A stretch of DNA of 64,000 nucleotides from Anaerolineales bacterium (GTDB lineage: Bacteria > Chloroflexota > Anaerolineae > Anaerolineales > Villigracilaceae): NCBI GenBank assembly GCA_020634885.1, contig JACKAW010000001.1:248001-312000 (forward strand), in the 5' to 3' direction. The number at the start of each line of letters is the position of its first letter. The first letter of the stretch is position 1. The translations under genes were made by a program, and so were the position numbers. Below are positions 6,882-15,834 of the stretch, piece after piece. The notes beneath the pieces were generated by a model. The model made no database searches. It saw nothing but the letters and a program-made list of their open reading frames with translations, and was not told the origin of the DNA.

Positions 6882-8225
6882 TCACGGGCGGGTGGTTACG
6901 GGCTGTTTTTCAGCATCAAGATAGCCCTTTAACCTGGAAATAGTCTCCTGATACTGAGGGTCATCAATCGCATTCTCCATCTCGTAAGGGTCTGTTGTCA
7001 GGTCGTAAAATTCAGAGAGGTCATTTTCCGTTTCAATGTAGATCGAATCGCCGGTGTGAATGGCAGCCCACGTGCCGCGCTCGGGCCATGCCTCCAACAG
7101 CAGGTGGTCACGCCAATCTGTAGCGCCTTGAAAGAGTGGGATGAGTGAACGACCATCCATCAACTCTGGTAAACGAGTTTCTGAAAGTTCGTATACAGTT
7201 GCTGTAATATCAATATTCGCCACCAGACGGTCGTCTACATAGGGAACGGGAATCAGGGGCGGATACCGAATTGCAAACGGCACTTTTACCGACTCCTCGT
7301 ATGCCGTGCTTTTTGAATCCATGCGGTGCTCACCCCAATGCTTGCCGTTATCAGAGATGAAGAAGATCACCGTATTATCCAATTCGCCGGTCTCCTCCAA
7401 CTTGCCGATGATATCCGGCATGGTGCGGTCAAGCGCCATCAAGGTCAAAAGCTGGCGGCGACGGGTATTATCTACCGCTGCAATATCTTCTTCCGTCATC
7501 AACGGGCTGCCCGATATGGAAACAGGCTTATCAGAAGTATCATCTTCGTTAAAACTTGGGGGACGGTGAGGCGCTAAATCCTGTAATAAAGCAGTGTCCT
7601 CTTTTGCCGGAGTGAACGGTGCATGAGGTGCATTTGGGGCATAGATCAAAAAGAATGGGCGGGATTGCTGGCTTGCCTCATCCAAAAAGTCCAGCACATA
7701 GTCACTGAAAATATAAGTAGAATATCCTTCGTGTTTTGACCAGACCCCATTCACATCCAGATCGGGGTCGTAATAATTTTTCATGGTTCCGCCCCAGAAC
7801 GAGACCCAGAAATCGTATTCGGGACGTGTTTCACCCCGCCATGAATTTAAGTATTTACCGACCAAGCCCGTGTAATACCCGTTGCGGTGAATATCTTCAG
7901 TCACTGTGCCGAACTCCAGCGGGTCTTCATTGACTTGCACCCAATGATTATGCGCGTACATCCCTGTCAAAATACTGGCGCGGCTTGGGCAGCAAAACGG
8001 TGTAGTAATGTAACCGCTGGAAAATGTCACCCCTTGATCGAATATCAATTGCTGGGTATTGGGCATGAATTCCATCGTGTCGTAACGCTGGTCATCTGTG
8101 ACAATAATTAATATGTTTGGACGTTTATCATTTAGGCGAGGAATTACGCCGCAGGATGAAAGCACAAAAATAGAGATCAATCCCACAGAAACAAGGAAGG
8201 TTATCTTTTTTATTTTTACATTCAT
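6882..8225 (-). CDS. Sulfatase-family lipoprotein
   Basis: 447 residues. The signal peptide ends with the lipobox LSSC (Cys25). The type I sulfatase metal motif TDDQ is at 43-46, and the maturation motif C-P-S-R-A-S starts at Cys79, which would be converted to formylglycine by an FGE. NAPHAPF and SDNGKHWGEHR are further sulfatase/alkaline-phosphatase-fold motifs. It is probably exposed outside the cell, cleaving sulfate esters of glycans; the substrate is unknown. The nearest anSME/FGE gene is not in the window. There is no strong Shine-Dalgarno sequence before ATG. Confidence 0.92.
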   Translation of the reverse strand: MNVKIKKITFLVSVGLISIFVLSSCGVIPRLNDKRPNILIIVTDDQRYDTMEFMPNTQQLIFDQGVTFSSGYITTPFCCPSRASILTGMYAHNHWVQVNEDPLEFGTVTEDIHRNGYYTGLVGKYLNSWRGETRPEYDFWVSFWGGTMKNYYDPDLDVNGVWSKHEGYSTYIFSDYVLDFLDEASQQSRPFFLIYAPNAPHAPFTPAKEDTALLQDLAPHRPPSFNEDDTSDKPVSISGSPLMTEEDIAAVDNTRRRQLLTLMALDRTMPDIIGKLEETGELDNTVIFFISDNGKHWGEHRMDSKSTAYEESVKVPFAIRYPPLIPVPYVDDRLVANIDITATVYELSETRLPELMDGRSLIPLFQGATDWRDHLLLEAWPERGTWAAIHTGDSIYIETENDLSEFYDLTTDPYEMENAIDDPQYQETISRLKGYLDAEKQPVTTRP

Positions 8226-8249
8226 TGAAAATATCGCTGCCTTACTATA

Positions 8250-9020
8250 TTAGTTCCGTCTGGCAGGCATAGACCGTTTCGCACGGGGCTTTTGTTCCAT
8301 CTTTGGAACATGATCGCCCTTCAATTCCATTACTTCATCTTCGGTCAAATAACGCCACTGACGTGGTTTCAGGTCGCCCAGCCTCAACGTTCCAATACGA
8401 AGACGAATGATGCGAACCACTGGAAGACCGAGCAACTTACCCACCTCGCGGATCTGACGTTTTTTTCCCTCGCCCATTACCACCCGAATCCACGCGCCTT
8501 TGCCGGATGTGGAAAGAAAGTTAACATGGGCGGGCTGGGTTCGGTCACCTTCAGGCAAGACTACTCCCCTGCGCCACGCCTCTATTTGCTCGCTATCCGG
8601 CTTTCGGGCAAGCAATACCCGATACTCTTTTTCATGGGCATATTTAGGATGAGTCAGTTTATTGGTCAAGTCGCCATCATTGGTCATCAGGATCAATCCC
8701 TCAGAGTCAAAATCGAGCCGACCCACAGGGTAAAGATGCCCCTGTAACGGAATCAAATCCCGCACTGTCCGGCGGTCATCCTGCCCCTCCGACGCAGAAA
8801 GTACGTTTCGCGGTTTATACAACGCAATATAAGTAAACGCCTCCGGCTTGGACAACGCCCTGCCATCTACGGTGATCGTATCCACAGCCGGGTCTGCTTT
8901 TTGCCCCAAAATCGCCTTTTTGCCGTTGACCGAAACACGTCCCTCAACAATGAATTCTTCGCAGGAGCGGCGCGAACCGTAGCCTGCTTGTGCCAAAAGT
9001 TTTTGTAATCGTTCTTGCAT
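8250..9020 (-). CDS. rluB: Ribosomal large-subunit pseudouridine synthase, RluB/RsuA family
   Basis: 256 residues from MQERLQK. The N-terminal S4 domain (residues 1-60) is followed by the RsuA catalytic core with GRLDFDSEGL (catalytic Asp about 103), LTNDGDLTN-like and GKKRQIRE motifs. It isomerises a specific uridine in rRNA; RluB (23S) is the likelier specificity but RsuA or RluE cannot be excluded. The start at 9020 is supported by a -10 box ending 7 nt upstream, which rules out a longer frame starting at 9062. The basic C-terminal tail is Lys/Arg-rich. Confidence 0.9.
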   Translation of the reverse strand: MQERLQKLLAQAGYGSRRSCEEFIVEGRVSVNGKKAILGQKADPAVDTITVDGRALSKPEAFTYIALYKPRNVLSASEGQDDRRTVRDLIPLQGHLYPVGRLDFDSEGLILMTNDGDLTNKLTHPKYAHEKEYRVLLARKPDSEQIEAWRRGVVLPEGDRTQPAHVNFLSTSGKGAWIRVVMGEGKKRQIREVGKLLGLPVVRIIRLRIGTLRLGDLKPRQWRYLTEDEVMELKGDHVPKMEQKPRAKRSMPARRN

Positions 9021-9027
9021 GACCAGT

Positions 9028-9033
9028 TTTATA
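9028..9033 (-). promoter_or_regulatory. -10 box of rluB, predicted leaderless
   Basis: TATAAA on the minus strand ends exactly 7 nt before the rluB ATG, with no Shine-Dalgarno sequence between. Transcription would start at or next to the start codon. No good -35 box is seen at 17 nt. Confidence 0.5.
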
Positions 9034-9108
9034 CCAGAGATATATGCGGATGGACAGGTCAAACCTGTCTGGACAGCATTTCCACTTCCGCCCTTAGTCG
9101 ATTGAATT

Positions 9109-9138
9109 AAAACAAAAAGCGCGGACTTTATCCGCGCT
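9109..9138 (-). terminator. Intrinsic terminator after scpB
   Basis: AGCGCGGA (9118-9125) pairs with TCCGCGCT (9131-9138) around a 5-nt loop, followed on the minus strand by TTTTTGTTTT. It separates scpB from rluB. Confidence 0.88.
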
Positions 9139-9143
9139 CTTTG

Positions 9144-9713
9144 TCAGCCCTTCAACAACTGTGTTTCTTCCTGCTCAGTCTCGACAGGCACAGCCAGCGG
9201 CGGCAATTCCATGATCGAACTCAAACCAAAATGCTGTAAAAATTCCGGCGTGGTTGAATAAAGAATTGGACGCCCCGGTCCATCTGTACGCCCCGCCTCT
9301 TGAATCAAGCCCTTGCTTAGCAGACTCTTCATCATCCCATCACTGTTCACCCCACGGATCGAATCCACCTGCGGACGCGTCACCGGCTGTTGATAGGCAA
9401 TGATCGCCAGCGTTTCCAAGGCTGAACGGCTGAGGTGAGAAACCGCCTCCAAACCCAAAAAGGTTTCCACCAAACCCGCCAACTCCGGCGCCGTCGTCAA
9501 CTGCACGCGCCCCGCATTGCGCTGCAAACGCAACCCGCGAGCCGCCAACGCCTCATCCAACTCCTTCAACCCGCGCTCCACTACAGAGGCAGTCACATCC
9601 AACGCTTGTGAAAGCTGCTGCACCGGCACAGGCTCCGCTGAAACAAACAACATCGCCTCGATCTTCGCCGAAAGGCTGAGTTCATTATTTAAATTCGATT
9701 GAGAATCGCTCAT
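9144..9713 (-). CDS. scpB: Segregation and condensation protein B
   Basis: 189 residues. ScpB shows a tandem winged-helix pattern: KIEAMLFVSAEPVPVQQL at the start, then ETLAIIAYQQPVTRPQVD and the GPGRPILYSTT end. With ScpA and SMC it forms the condensin-like complex that compacts and separates chromosomes. Its partner scpA is about 46 kb away at 55413, not adjacent as in Bacillus. GGAG lies 9-10 nt upstream of ATG. It is transcribed divergently from the lipoprotein gene at 9765. Confidence 0.95.
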   Translation of the reverse strand: MSDSQSNLNNELSLSAKIEAMLFVSAEPVPVQQLSQALDVTASVVERGLKELDEALAARGLRLQRNAGRVQLTTAPELAGLVETFLGLEAVSHLSRSALETLAIIAYQQPVTRPQVDSIRGVNSDGMMKSLLSKGLIQEAGRTDGPGRPILYSTTPEFLQHFGLSSIMELPPLAVPVETEQEETQLLKG

Positions 9714-9764
9714 GCTATAATTGCTCCGCTGTGTCCAAAAAATTCATTAGATAAATAAAAAAAC

Positions 9765-10334
9765 ATGAAAAAGAAAACAAACATCCTTTTAACTTTTGTA
9801 TCTCTTGCAGCCGCTTCACTGGCTTGCGCCATAAACGTCGGCGGACCCGATCAACCCATTGCAGCAGTCACACCCGCCCCAGAAGACGCCCAAGCCATGC
9901 GCGAAATTATCGACCAGGCAATCATTACCGGCGCAGAAACCGGCGTCATCACCGTATCCATCACCGAAAGTCAACTCACCGCCTTTATTGTCGAATGGCT
10001 TGCGCAACAACAAACCCCGCCATTTAGCAATCCTCAGGTACTCTTGCGTGATGGACAAATGAAGTTATACGGCACGGTCACTCAAGGCATGTTCACTGCA
10101 AATATGCTCATTGCCATGAACGTTACCGTGGATGAAGCAACCGGGCAGCCAAAAATCCAGATCACTTCAGCAGATTTTGGACCCATCCCTGCGCCCGAAG
10201 GACTCAACAACGCCATCAGCGCCGCCATCGAAGAAGCATTCACGGGCTCATTCGGCCCCGTTGCCGTCGGCTTTCGCCTGGAAGCCATCACCATCGCAGA
10301 TGGTGTGATGACCATGACCGGTCGGATCAAATAG
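9765..10334 (+). CDS. Lipoprotein of unknown function
   Basis: 189 residues. A 20-residue signal ends with lipobox ASLAC (Cys21). After a Pro-rich segment there is a domain of roughly 140 residues with alternating strands (VITVSITESQLTAFIVEW, LRDGQMKLYGTV, EAITIADGVMTMTGRI). The amphipathic strand pattern recalls lipid- or membrane-associated beta folds, but I do not recognise a named family. A TATAAT at 9716-9721 precedes it. The gene for the DUF348/G5 lipoprotein follows 19 bp later, so they are likely one operon. Confidence 0.75.
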   Translation: MKKKTNILLTFVSLAAASLACAINVGGPDQPIAAVTPAPEDAQAMREIIDQAIITGAETGVITVSITESQLTAFIVEWLAQQQTPPFSNPQVLLRDGQMKLYGTVTQGMFTANMLIAMNVTVDEATGQPKIQITSADFGPIPAPEGLNNAISAAIEEAFTGSFGPVAVGFRLEAITIADGVMTMTGRIK

Positions 10335-10353
10335 CGGCTGGATTATACCCGAC

Positions 10354-11961
10354 ATGCCCCGCTCTACTCCTGACGCACGGCTCTCCCCACGCCGGGGCTT
10401 GATTCTCACCATTCTACTTATTGCTACACTGATTACCGCCTGCCGCTCGCCGCAACTCAACAGCACCGTTTCAATTCAAATCACCGCAGATGGACAAAAC
10501 ATCGCAGCAGATATCACCGCCGGCTCTACCGTCTCACAGGCATTGGAAGAAGCCGGGTTCGAGATCGGCAGCCTCGATAAAGCCGACCCGCCGCTTTACA
10601 CCGTCATCAGCGAAGGTGACAGCATCACCCTCGTCCGTGTTCAGGAAATTTTTGAAACCGAAGAACTCATTGTTGCATTTGAAAGACAGGTCGTTCGCAA
10701 CGAAACCCTGCCCGAAGGCGAAACCCGCCTTGTTCAAGCAGGCGAAAACGGACTGCAAGAAGTAACCTACCGCCGCATTCTTGAAGACGGAGAAGAAACC
10801 AGCAAAACCGTTGTAAAAACGGTCGTTATCAATGAAGCCCTGCCAGAGATCGTCATGATCGGGTCGCAAGCATCCTTTGTTCCGTTAAACATTCCCGGAA
10901 CCATCGCTTACCTTGCAGGCGGAAATGCCTGGATCATGGAAGGCTCCACCGCCAACCGCCGCGTTATCGTCAGCACCGGCGACCTGGACGGACGCATTTT
11001 CACACTCTCACCCAACGGGGAATACCTGGTCTTCACTCGAAAATCCAGCAAACCCGCCGATGAAGAGATTAACACGCTTTGGGCAGTGCGCACCCGCAAT
11101 GTGGAGCCAAAACCATTCAGCCTTGGGGCAAAGAATGTCGTCCACTTTGCAAGCTGGATTCCTGGGTCAAACTCGGTTGCCTATTCAACCGTAGAGCCGC
11201 GTGTTGCCGCTCCCGGGTGGCAGGCAAACAACGACCTCTACCGCGTCAGCATTACAAATTCAGGCAGCCCGCGTAGAATCCTTTATCCAAGTAGCGGCGG
11301 TGTGTATGGATGGTGGGGTATGTCGTTTGCCTTTGCACCAGATGGAAAACTAGCCTACGCCCGCCCCGATGGAATTGGGTTGGTAGACCAGGATAGCGGA
11401 CGATTAAAACCCTTGCTGGAAATTACACCATTCAACACGCACAGTGATTGGGCATGGATTCCTCCCATTGTGTGGGGCGCAGACGGAAACAGTTTATACT
11501 TCGTCAGCCATGCACCGGCGCCTGCCCCCGTTTCCGGCGAGGAGTCGCCTTATTTTGACCTCTCAGCCCTCTCGTTCAGTAATGAGGCGGCGGTCACGTT
11601 GGTGGATGCTTCTGGAATGTTTGCGTATCCCGCAATTTCTCCCATCCTTTATGATGGCAGGGAGACCGCTTTCCAACTCGCTTATTTACAAGCCATCTTC
11701 ATTGACCAAAGCGATACCAGCCGCTACCGCCTGATCGTGATGGATAGAGACGGCTCGAACAGCCGGGTACTTTTCCCTCCGGCAGATAAAAACGGGCTGG
11801 AGCCGCAAACCCCGGCATGGGCGCCCAAAGAAACAGACGGGCAAAGCGGAATCTTTTTGGCAGTTACCTATCAGGGCAATCTTTGGCTGGTGGACAGCGG
11901 TAGTGGAAATACCTATCAAGTTACAGGCGATGGCTTAATCAACCGTATCGACTGGAAATAA
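10354..11961 (+). CDS. Lipoprotein with DUF348-G5 modules and TolB-like propeller
   Basis: 535 residues. A signal with lipobox ITAC (Cys30) leads into a DUF348 ubiquitin-like repeat (about 37-95), a G5-like module (about 97-170, EETSKTVVKTVV), then a large WD40/TolB-type propeller with repeated phrases such as GRIFTLSPNGEYLVFTRK and FAFAPDGKLAYARP. DUF348 and G5 occur in YabE/resuscitation-factor-type cell-wall proteins, where G5 is linked to glycan binding. Here the catalytic domain is replaced by a propeller, suggesting a wall-anchored sensor or scaffold; that role is inference. Confidence 0.8.
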   Translation: MPRSTPDARLSPRRGLILTILLIATLITACRSPQLNSTVSIQITADGQNIAADITAGSTVSQALEEAGFEIGSLDKADPPLYTVISEGDSITLVRVQEIFETEELIVAFERQVVRNETLPEGETRLVQAGENGLQEVTYRRILEDGEETSKTVVKTVVINEALPEIVMIGSQASFVPLNIPGTIAYLAGGNAWIMEGSTANRRVIVSTGDLDGRIFTLSPNGEYLVFTRKSSKPADEEINTLWAVRTRNVEPKPFSLGAKNVVHFASWIPGSNSVAYSTVEPRVAAPGWQANNDLYRVSITNSGSPRRILYPSSGGVYGWWGMSFAFAPDGKLAYARPDGIGLVDQDSGRLKPLLEITPFNTHSDWAWIPPIVWGADGNSLYFVSHAPAPAPVSGEESPYFDLSALSFSNEAAVTLVDASGMFAYPAISPILYDGRETAFQLAYLQAIFIDQSDTSRYRLIVMDRDGSNSRVLFPPADKNGLEPQTPAWAPKETDGQSGIFLAVTYQGNLWLVDSGSGNTYQVTGDGLINRIDWK

Positions 11962-11984
11962 ACCTAAAACAAAAGGATGTTCTC

Positions 11985-12944
11985 ATGAGAATTTTAATCA
12001 CCGGCGCCGCTGGATTCCTTGGTTCGCATCTTTGCGACCGCCTTCTCGCAGATGGACATGAAGTGATCGGCATGGATAACTTCATTACCGGCAACCCGGA
12101 TAATATTGCCCACCTCGCCAGTAACAAGAATTTTGAATTTTACAACCGCGATGTTTCCAATTACATCTTTGTACCCGGCAAGGTCGATGCTATTTTGCAT
12201 TTCGCTTCACCTGCCAGCCCCAATCCCCAATCTCGCTCTGGATACTTTAACCTGCCCATTCAAACCATGAAGGCGGGAGCGCTCGGCACTCACAACTGCC
12301 TTGGTGTTGCAAGGCGCGAAGGCTCACGCTTTATTCTCGCCTCTACCAGTGAAATTTACGGCGACCCTGAAGTTCACCCCCAGACCGAAAGCTACCCGGG
12401 CAATGTAGACCCCATTGGCGAACGCGCCGTGTACGATGAAGCCAAACGGTTCGCAGAATCCATGACGATGGCATACCATCGTTTTCACGGGGTGAATACC
12501 GGCATCGTGCGCATTTTCAATACTTATGGTCCGCGTATGGACCTTGAAGACGGACGGGCGCTGCCCAACCTGCTCAAGCAGGCATTGTTGGGCGAACCTC
12601 TCACCGTATATGGAAACGGCAGCCAGACCCGCTCTTTCTGTTTTGTTGAAGACCTTGTAGATGGCATTGTCAAACTGGCTTACTCAGACGAACACTTCCC
12701 GGTCAATATTGGCAATCCGGTCGAAATGTCCATTTTGGAATTTGCTGAAACCATCAATAAAGTAACCGGCAACAAAGCAGGAATCAAGTACATGGAAAAT
12801 TCACGCAGCGCCCGCGATCCGCAGCGCCGCCAGCCGGATATTACCCGTGCAGATAAAATTCTCCACTGGGAGCCTAAAGTAAACCTCGAAGAAGGCATCC
12901 TCAAGACCATTCCGTTCTTCAAAGAAAAGCTGGGCATTGCATGA
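11985..12944 (+). CDS. UDP-glucuronate decarboxylase-like NAD-dependent epimerase
   Basis: 319 residues. Extended short-chain dehydrogenase: GAAGFLG at 7-13 for NAD, and the catalytic pair Tyr150/Lys154 in YDEAK. FASPASPNPQ and SEIYGDPEVHPQTE match UDP-xylose synthase (UXS) proteins, which convert UDP-glucuronate to UDP-xylose. A related dTDP- or UDP-sugar epimerase is the alternative. It sits at the head of a glycan/envelope gene run, overlapping gtrA by 4 nt. AAGGATG is the likely Shine-Dalgarno site. Confidence 0.88.
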   Translation: MRILITGAAGFLGSHLCDRLLADGHEVIGMDNFITGNPDNIAHLASNKNFEFYNRDVSNYIFVPGKVDAILHFASPASPNPQSRSGYFNLPIQTMKAGALGTHNCLGVARREGSRFILASTSEIYGDPEVHPQTESYPGNVDPIGERAVYDEAKRFAESMTMAYHRFHGVNTGIVRIFNTYGPRMDLEDGRALPNLLKQALLGEPLTVYGNGSQTRSFCFVEDLVDGIVKLAYSDEHFPVNIGNPVEMSILEFAETINKVTGNKAGIKYMENSRSARDPQRRQPDITRADKILHWEPKVNLEEGILKTIPFFKEKLGIA

Positions 12945-13405
12945 TCCTGAAAGACCCCAAAGAACGAAATCGCTTCCTAAAGTTTGCAGCGGTTGGGGCT
13001 CTTGGCGCCATCATTGATTTTGGCGTGATGAATCTGCTCTCGCACGGCGTCTTGCAACTTGACCTGACCTACGCAGGTACGATATCTTTCATCTGCGCAG
13101 TTTTTAGCAACTTCATCTGGAACCGCTATTGGACATACCCCGAATCGCGCTCACGTCCGCTGCTGAATCAACTTGGCATGTTCTTCCTTGTCAACACCGC
13201 AGGCGTAGTGATCCGCTTGCCCATTCTGCATTTTGGCGAACCGCTTCTGCTCGATTTTGTTGAAAACTCCATGCACACCGCCCACCTGACAGCAGAATTC
13301 GTAGCGAAAAATTTCACCCTCGCAGCAGCCATCGGAATTGTGATGATGTGGAATTTTTTCATCAACCGCTACTGGACTTATAACGACGTGGACGATGAAA
13401 ACTAA
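12941..13405 (+). CDS. GtrA family membrane protein
   Basis: 154 residues with four predicted membrane helices. The GtrA pattern KFAAVGALGAIIDFGVMNLL at the start and two repeats ending FIWNRYWTY and FINRYWTY are diagnostic. GtrA proteins are thought to help flip or hold lipid-linked sugars for cell-surface glycosylation. ATG overlaps the stop of the preceding sugar-nucleotide gene (ATGA), implying translational coupling. Confidence 0.9.
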   Translation: MILKDPKERNRFLKFAAVGALGAIIDFGVMNLLSHGVLQLDLTYAGTISFICAVFSNFIWNRYWTYPESRSRPLLNQLGMFFLVNTAGVVIRLPILHFGEPLLLDFVENSMHTAHLTAEFVAKNFTLAAAIGIVMMWNFFINRYWTYNDVDDEN

Positions 13406-13416
13406 GGCAGGCAAAC

Positions 13417-13794
13417 ATGACACAACCAGTCACCCTCATCCCCATTTACACATCCAAAGGCGACGCCGAAATATTCCTCAAATACCCATATCTCTTCAAC
13501 CGTAGTGGCGATTGGGTTGGCTTTGTAACCCCCATCCGTGAGGTCTACTCTGTTTTAGGCGAATATGTTGGAATGCTCACGAACGACCCGCGTATCATCG
13601 GCAAACGAGCCACGGCAACTCTCAGACCCAAACTCGCACCACCTCAAAAGCCACCCAAAATACACCCTCCTGCCACCGTTCCACTCGCCCCCATGATGCC
13701 CGAACTCACCCACTCATTGGTGGATATCCTCATTGAAGCCCCCGAAAGATTACACACCTTAGATAGCGGCGAATTCCGCGAAGATATGGATTAA
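13417..13794 (+). CDS. Hypothetical protein, beta-repeat (flower-like) N-domain
   Basis: 125 residues. The first half has short repeats of the type x-Y-S-K/R-x-G-x-x-V/I-x-x (IYTSKGDAEIF, LFNRSGDWVGFV, VYSVLGEYVGML), which recall the 4-fold beta-flower fold. The second half is a Pro-rich linker and an acidic tail. No catalytic motif or signal peptide is visible. It lies between gtrA and the thioesterase gene, with short gaps, so it is probably in the same transcript. The function is unknown. Confidence 0.65.
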   Translation: MTQPVTLIPIYTSKGDAEIFLKYPYLFNRSGDWVGFVTPIREVYSVLGEYVGMLTNDPRIIGKRATATLRPKLAPPQKPPKIHPPATVPLAPMMPELTHSLVDILIEAPERLHTLDSGEFREDMD

Positions 13795-13797
13795 AGC

Positions 13798-14268
13798 ATG
13801 GCGCCCTCGCAAAAAAAGAACTCCCTGGCTTCCCGTGTATACCTCTCCCAACTTATGCAGCCTGAACACGCCAACAACCACGGCAACGTCCATGGCGGCT
13901 GGATCATGAAACTGGTAGACGAAGCCGGAGCGCTCGCCTGTATGCGCCACGCCCAAACCCGCGTCGTCACCGTCGCCGTTGACTCGCTCGTCTTTCGAGA
14001 GCCAATAAAAATTGGAGACCTCGTCACCTTCACTGCCGAAGTGACCTACACCGGACGCACCTCCATGGAAGCTGAAGTGCAAGTGATCGCCGAGAACCCC
14101 ATCACCGGCGAACGCACCCACACCAACACCGCTTACCTCGTTTACGTCGGCTTGGACGATGCCAACAACCCAACGTCCATTCCGCAATTGGTCGCAGAAA
14201 CCGAAGAAGAAACAGCCCGCCTCGAAAAAGCCAAACAAAGACAACAAAGGCGCATCGCCAACAAGTAA
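13798..14268 (+). CDS. Acyl-CoA thioesterase, hotdog fold
   Basis: 156 residues. The hotdog thioesterase pattern is clear: NNHGNVHGGWIMKLVDEAGALAC, with the conserved Asp in the central helix, then AVDSLVFREPIKIGDLV. It resembles YciA/BACH enzymes, which hydrolyse acyl-CoAs of broad chain length. The C-terminus is a charged helical tail (about 25 residues) beyond the core. It begins 3 nt after the preceding gene, and its stop overlaps the next ATG (TAATG). Confidence 0.9.
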   Translation: MAPSQKKNSLASRVYLSQLMQPEHANNHGNVHGGWIMKLVDEAGALACMRHAQTRVVTVAVDSLVFREPIKIGDLVTFTAEVTYTGRTSMEAEVQVIAENPITGERTHTNTAYLVYVGLDDANNPTSIPQLVAETEEETARLEKAKQRQQRRIANK

Positions 14269-15803
14269 TGCAAAAACTCCGCCAACACCCCATCTTAATT
14301 CTTATCGTCATCAATCTCCTCATCGGGTTGATGACGTTTCGTTCCTACGGGCTTACATGGGATGAACCGCTCTTCTACGAATACGGTCAAGCCAGCCTCT
14401 ACGCCTACACACCCGCCAACTGGTTCAGCCCCAATTTCGACATCGCCCGATCGTTCGGCGCCAGCGCCAGCGACCATGCCAACCGCGGACCCGCCTACCT
14501 TATACTTGCCGCACCGCTTCACCTTCTCTTGACAAGGCTGGGATTAGACACCGCCTCAGCCTGGCACCTCATCAACTTCCTCACCTTCAACCTCGGCATC
14601 TACCTGCTCTACCGCCTCGCCTCAAAATGGATGAGCCAAGAGTCTGCGTTTACAGCCGCCGCCCTTTTCGCACTACAACCCCTGCTCTGGGGACACGCCT
14701 TCATCAACTCGAAAGATTCGGTCTTCTCCACCTTCTTCATTGCCAGCATCCTAAGCGGATTCAACATGGTGGAGCAACTGCAAGTGCAAAATGGATACAC
14801 GCAAAAATTCAGGGCTGCGATTATCCCTGCCGTCATCCTTGGCGTATCCACCTCGGTGCGAATCCTCGCGCCGCTTGCCGCCCTGCTCACACTGATCTAC
14901 GCCCTGCTCACCCTCAAAAAAGATTTTTTCAGGCTGCAAAATCTGACCGCTTTTTTTGTTTATGGAATTACCGCCTTGCTCGCCATGACCGCCGCCTGGC
15001 CGTATTTATGGCTGCACCCCCTTTACCAATTTAGCGAAGTTCTCAAACTCATGGGCGAACACCCCGCGTCTATTCAGGTGCTTTTCAGCGGAGAACTCTA
15101 TCGCGCATACGACCTGCCGCGCAGTTACCTGCCAAAACTATTAGCGCTTACCCTCACGGAACCCGTCCTGCCGTTGTTTGCGCTTGGTGTGTTGCTCACC
15201 ATTTGGAAGCGCGAACATTGGCGCGCTCTCGGGTTGACCCTGCTTTGGGTTGGCATTCCAGCCGCTTACGTAGTCTTGAGCCGCCCTCCGCTTTCAGATA
15301 ACTTCCGCCACTTCCTCTTCATCCTCCCGCCGCTGTTCATCTTTGCCGGAATCTCCATCGAATTTATTCTTCAAAAAATAAACCTGGATTGGGTAAGGTT
15401 TCTAGCAATTGCGATCTTGCTCCTGCCGGGGGTTTTCGCAATCATTACCCTGCACCCGTATCAATACACGTATTACAACACGTTTGCCAGCAAGGTGAAC
15501 GAGGTGTACGAAACCGACTACTGGCTCACCTGTTACCGCGAAGCCGTTCTGGAATTTAACCAACTCGCACCAGAGGGCGCTCAACTTTTTGTGCGGCGTG
15601 AACCGCAGATCGCCGCCTACTATTCAGAAGACAACATCAACATCCGCGATTACCGCAGTGAAAAAGACGCTATGCAATCGGGTGATTTTTATCTGGTCAA
15701 TACCCGCGCCAATGAACACCTGCGCGAAATGCACAACCTGCCCGCATTTATCGAAATTTCCAGAAGCGGGAATGTGTTCTGTCTCATCAAACAAGTCCCG
15801 TAA
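14268..15803 (+). CDS. GT39-type membrane glycosyltransferase
   Basis: 511 residues with roughly 10-12 hydrophobic helices. The first extracellular loop carries the YGLTWDEPLFYEYG motif, where Asp-Glu is the acidic pair typical of the GT-C (PMT/ArnT-like) fold that uses polyprenyl-phosphate sugars. The C-terminal ~100 residues form a soluble domain. It probably adds sugars to surface proteins or glycans on the outer face. It is coupled to the thioesterase gene (TAATG). The acceptor is unknown. Confidence 0.82.
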   Translation: MQKLRQHPILILIVINLLIGLMTFRSYGLTWDEPLFYEYGQASLYAYTPANWFSPNFDIARSFGASASDHANRGPAYLILAAPLHLLLTRLGLDTASAWHLINFLTFNLGIYLLYRLASKWMSQESAFTAAALFALQPLLWGHAFINSKDSVFSTFFIASILSGFNMVEQLQVQNGYTQKFRAAIIPAVILGVSTSVRILAPLAALLTLIYALLTLKKDFFRLQNLTAFFVYGITALLAMTAAWPYLWLHPLYQFSEVLKLMGEHPASIQVLFSGELYRAYDLPRSYLPKLLALTLTEPVLPLFALGVLLTIWKREHWRALGLTLLWVGIPAAYVVLSRPPLSDNFRHFLFILPPLFIFAGISIEFILQKINLDWVRFLAIAILLLPGVFAIITLHPYQYTYYNTFASKVNEVYETDYWLTCYREAVLEFNQLAPEGAQLFVRREPQIAAYYSEDNINIRDYRSEKDAMQSGDFYLVNTRANEHLREMHNLPAFIEISRSGNVFCLIKQVP

Positions 15804-15819
15804 TATAGTACCGACTGGG

Positions 15820-15825
15820 TATAAT
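15820..15825 (+). promoter_or_regulatory. -10 box before the deacetylase gene, near-leaderless
   Basis: A perfect TATAAT lies 9 nt before the ATG at 15835, inside the gap after the GT39 gene. There is no Shine-Dalgarno sequence between the box and ATG. A -35 box is not evident. Confidence 0.55.
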
Positions 15826-15834
15826 CTCCGCGCC

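Noticed and set aside
13759..14247. 162-codon frame on the minus strand opposite the thioesterase
   Set aside because: No ribosome-binding site and no known motif; the plus-strand hotdog thioesterase is clear.
15589..15834. N-terminal extension of the deacetylase
   Set aside because: It lies within the GT39 gene and upstream of the TATAAT box. The NodB signature begins right after the ATG at 15835.
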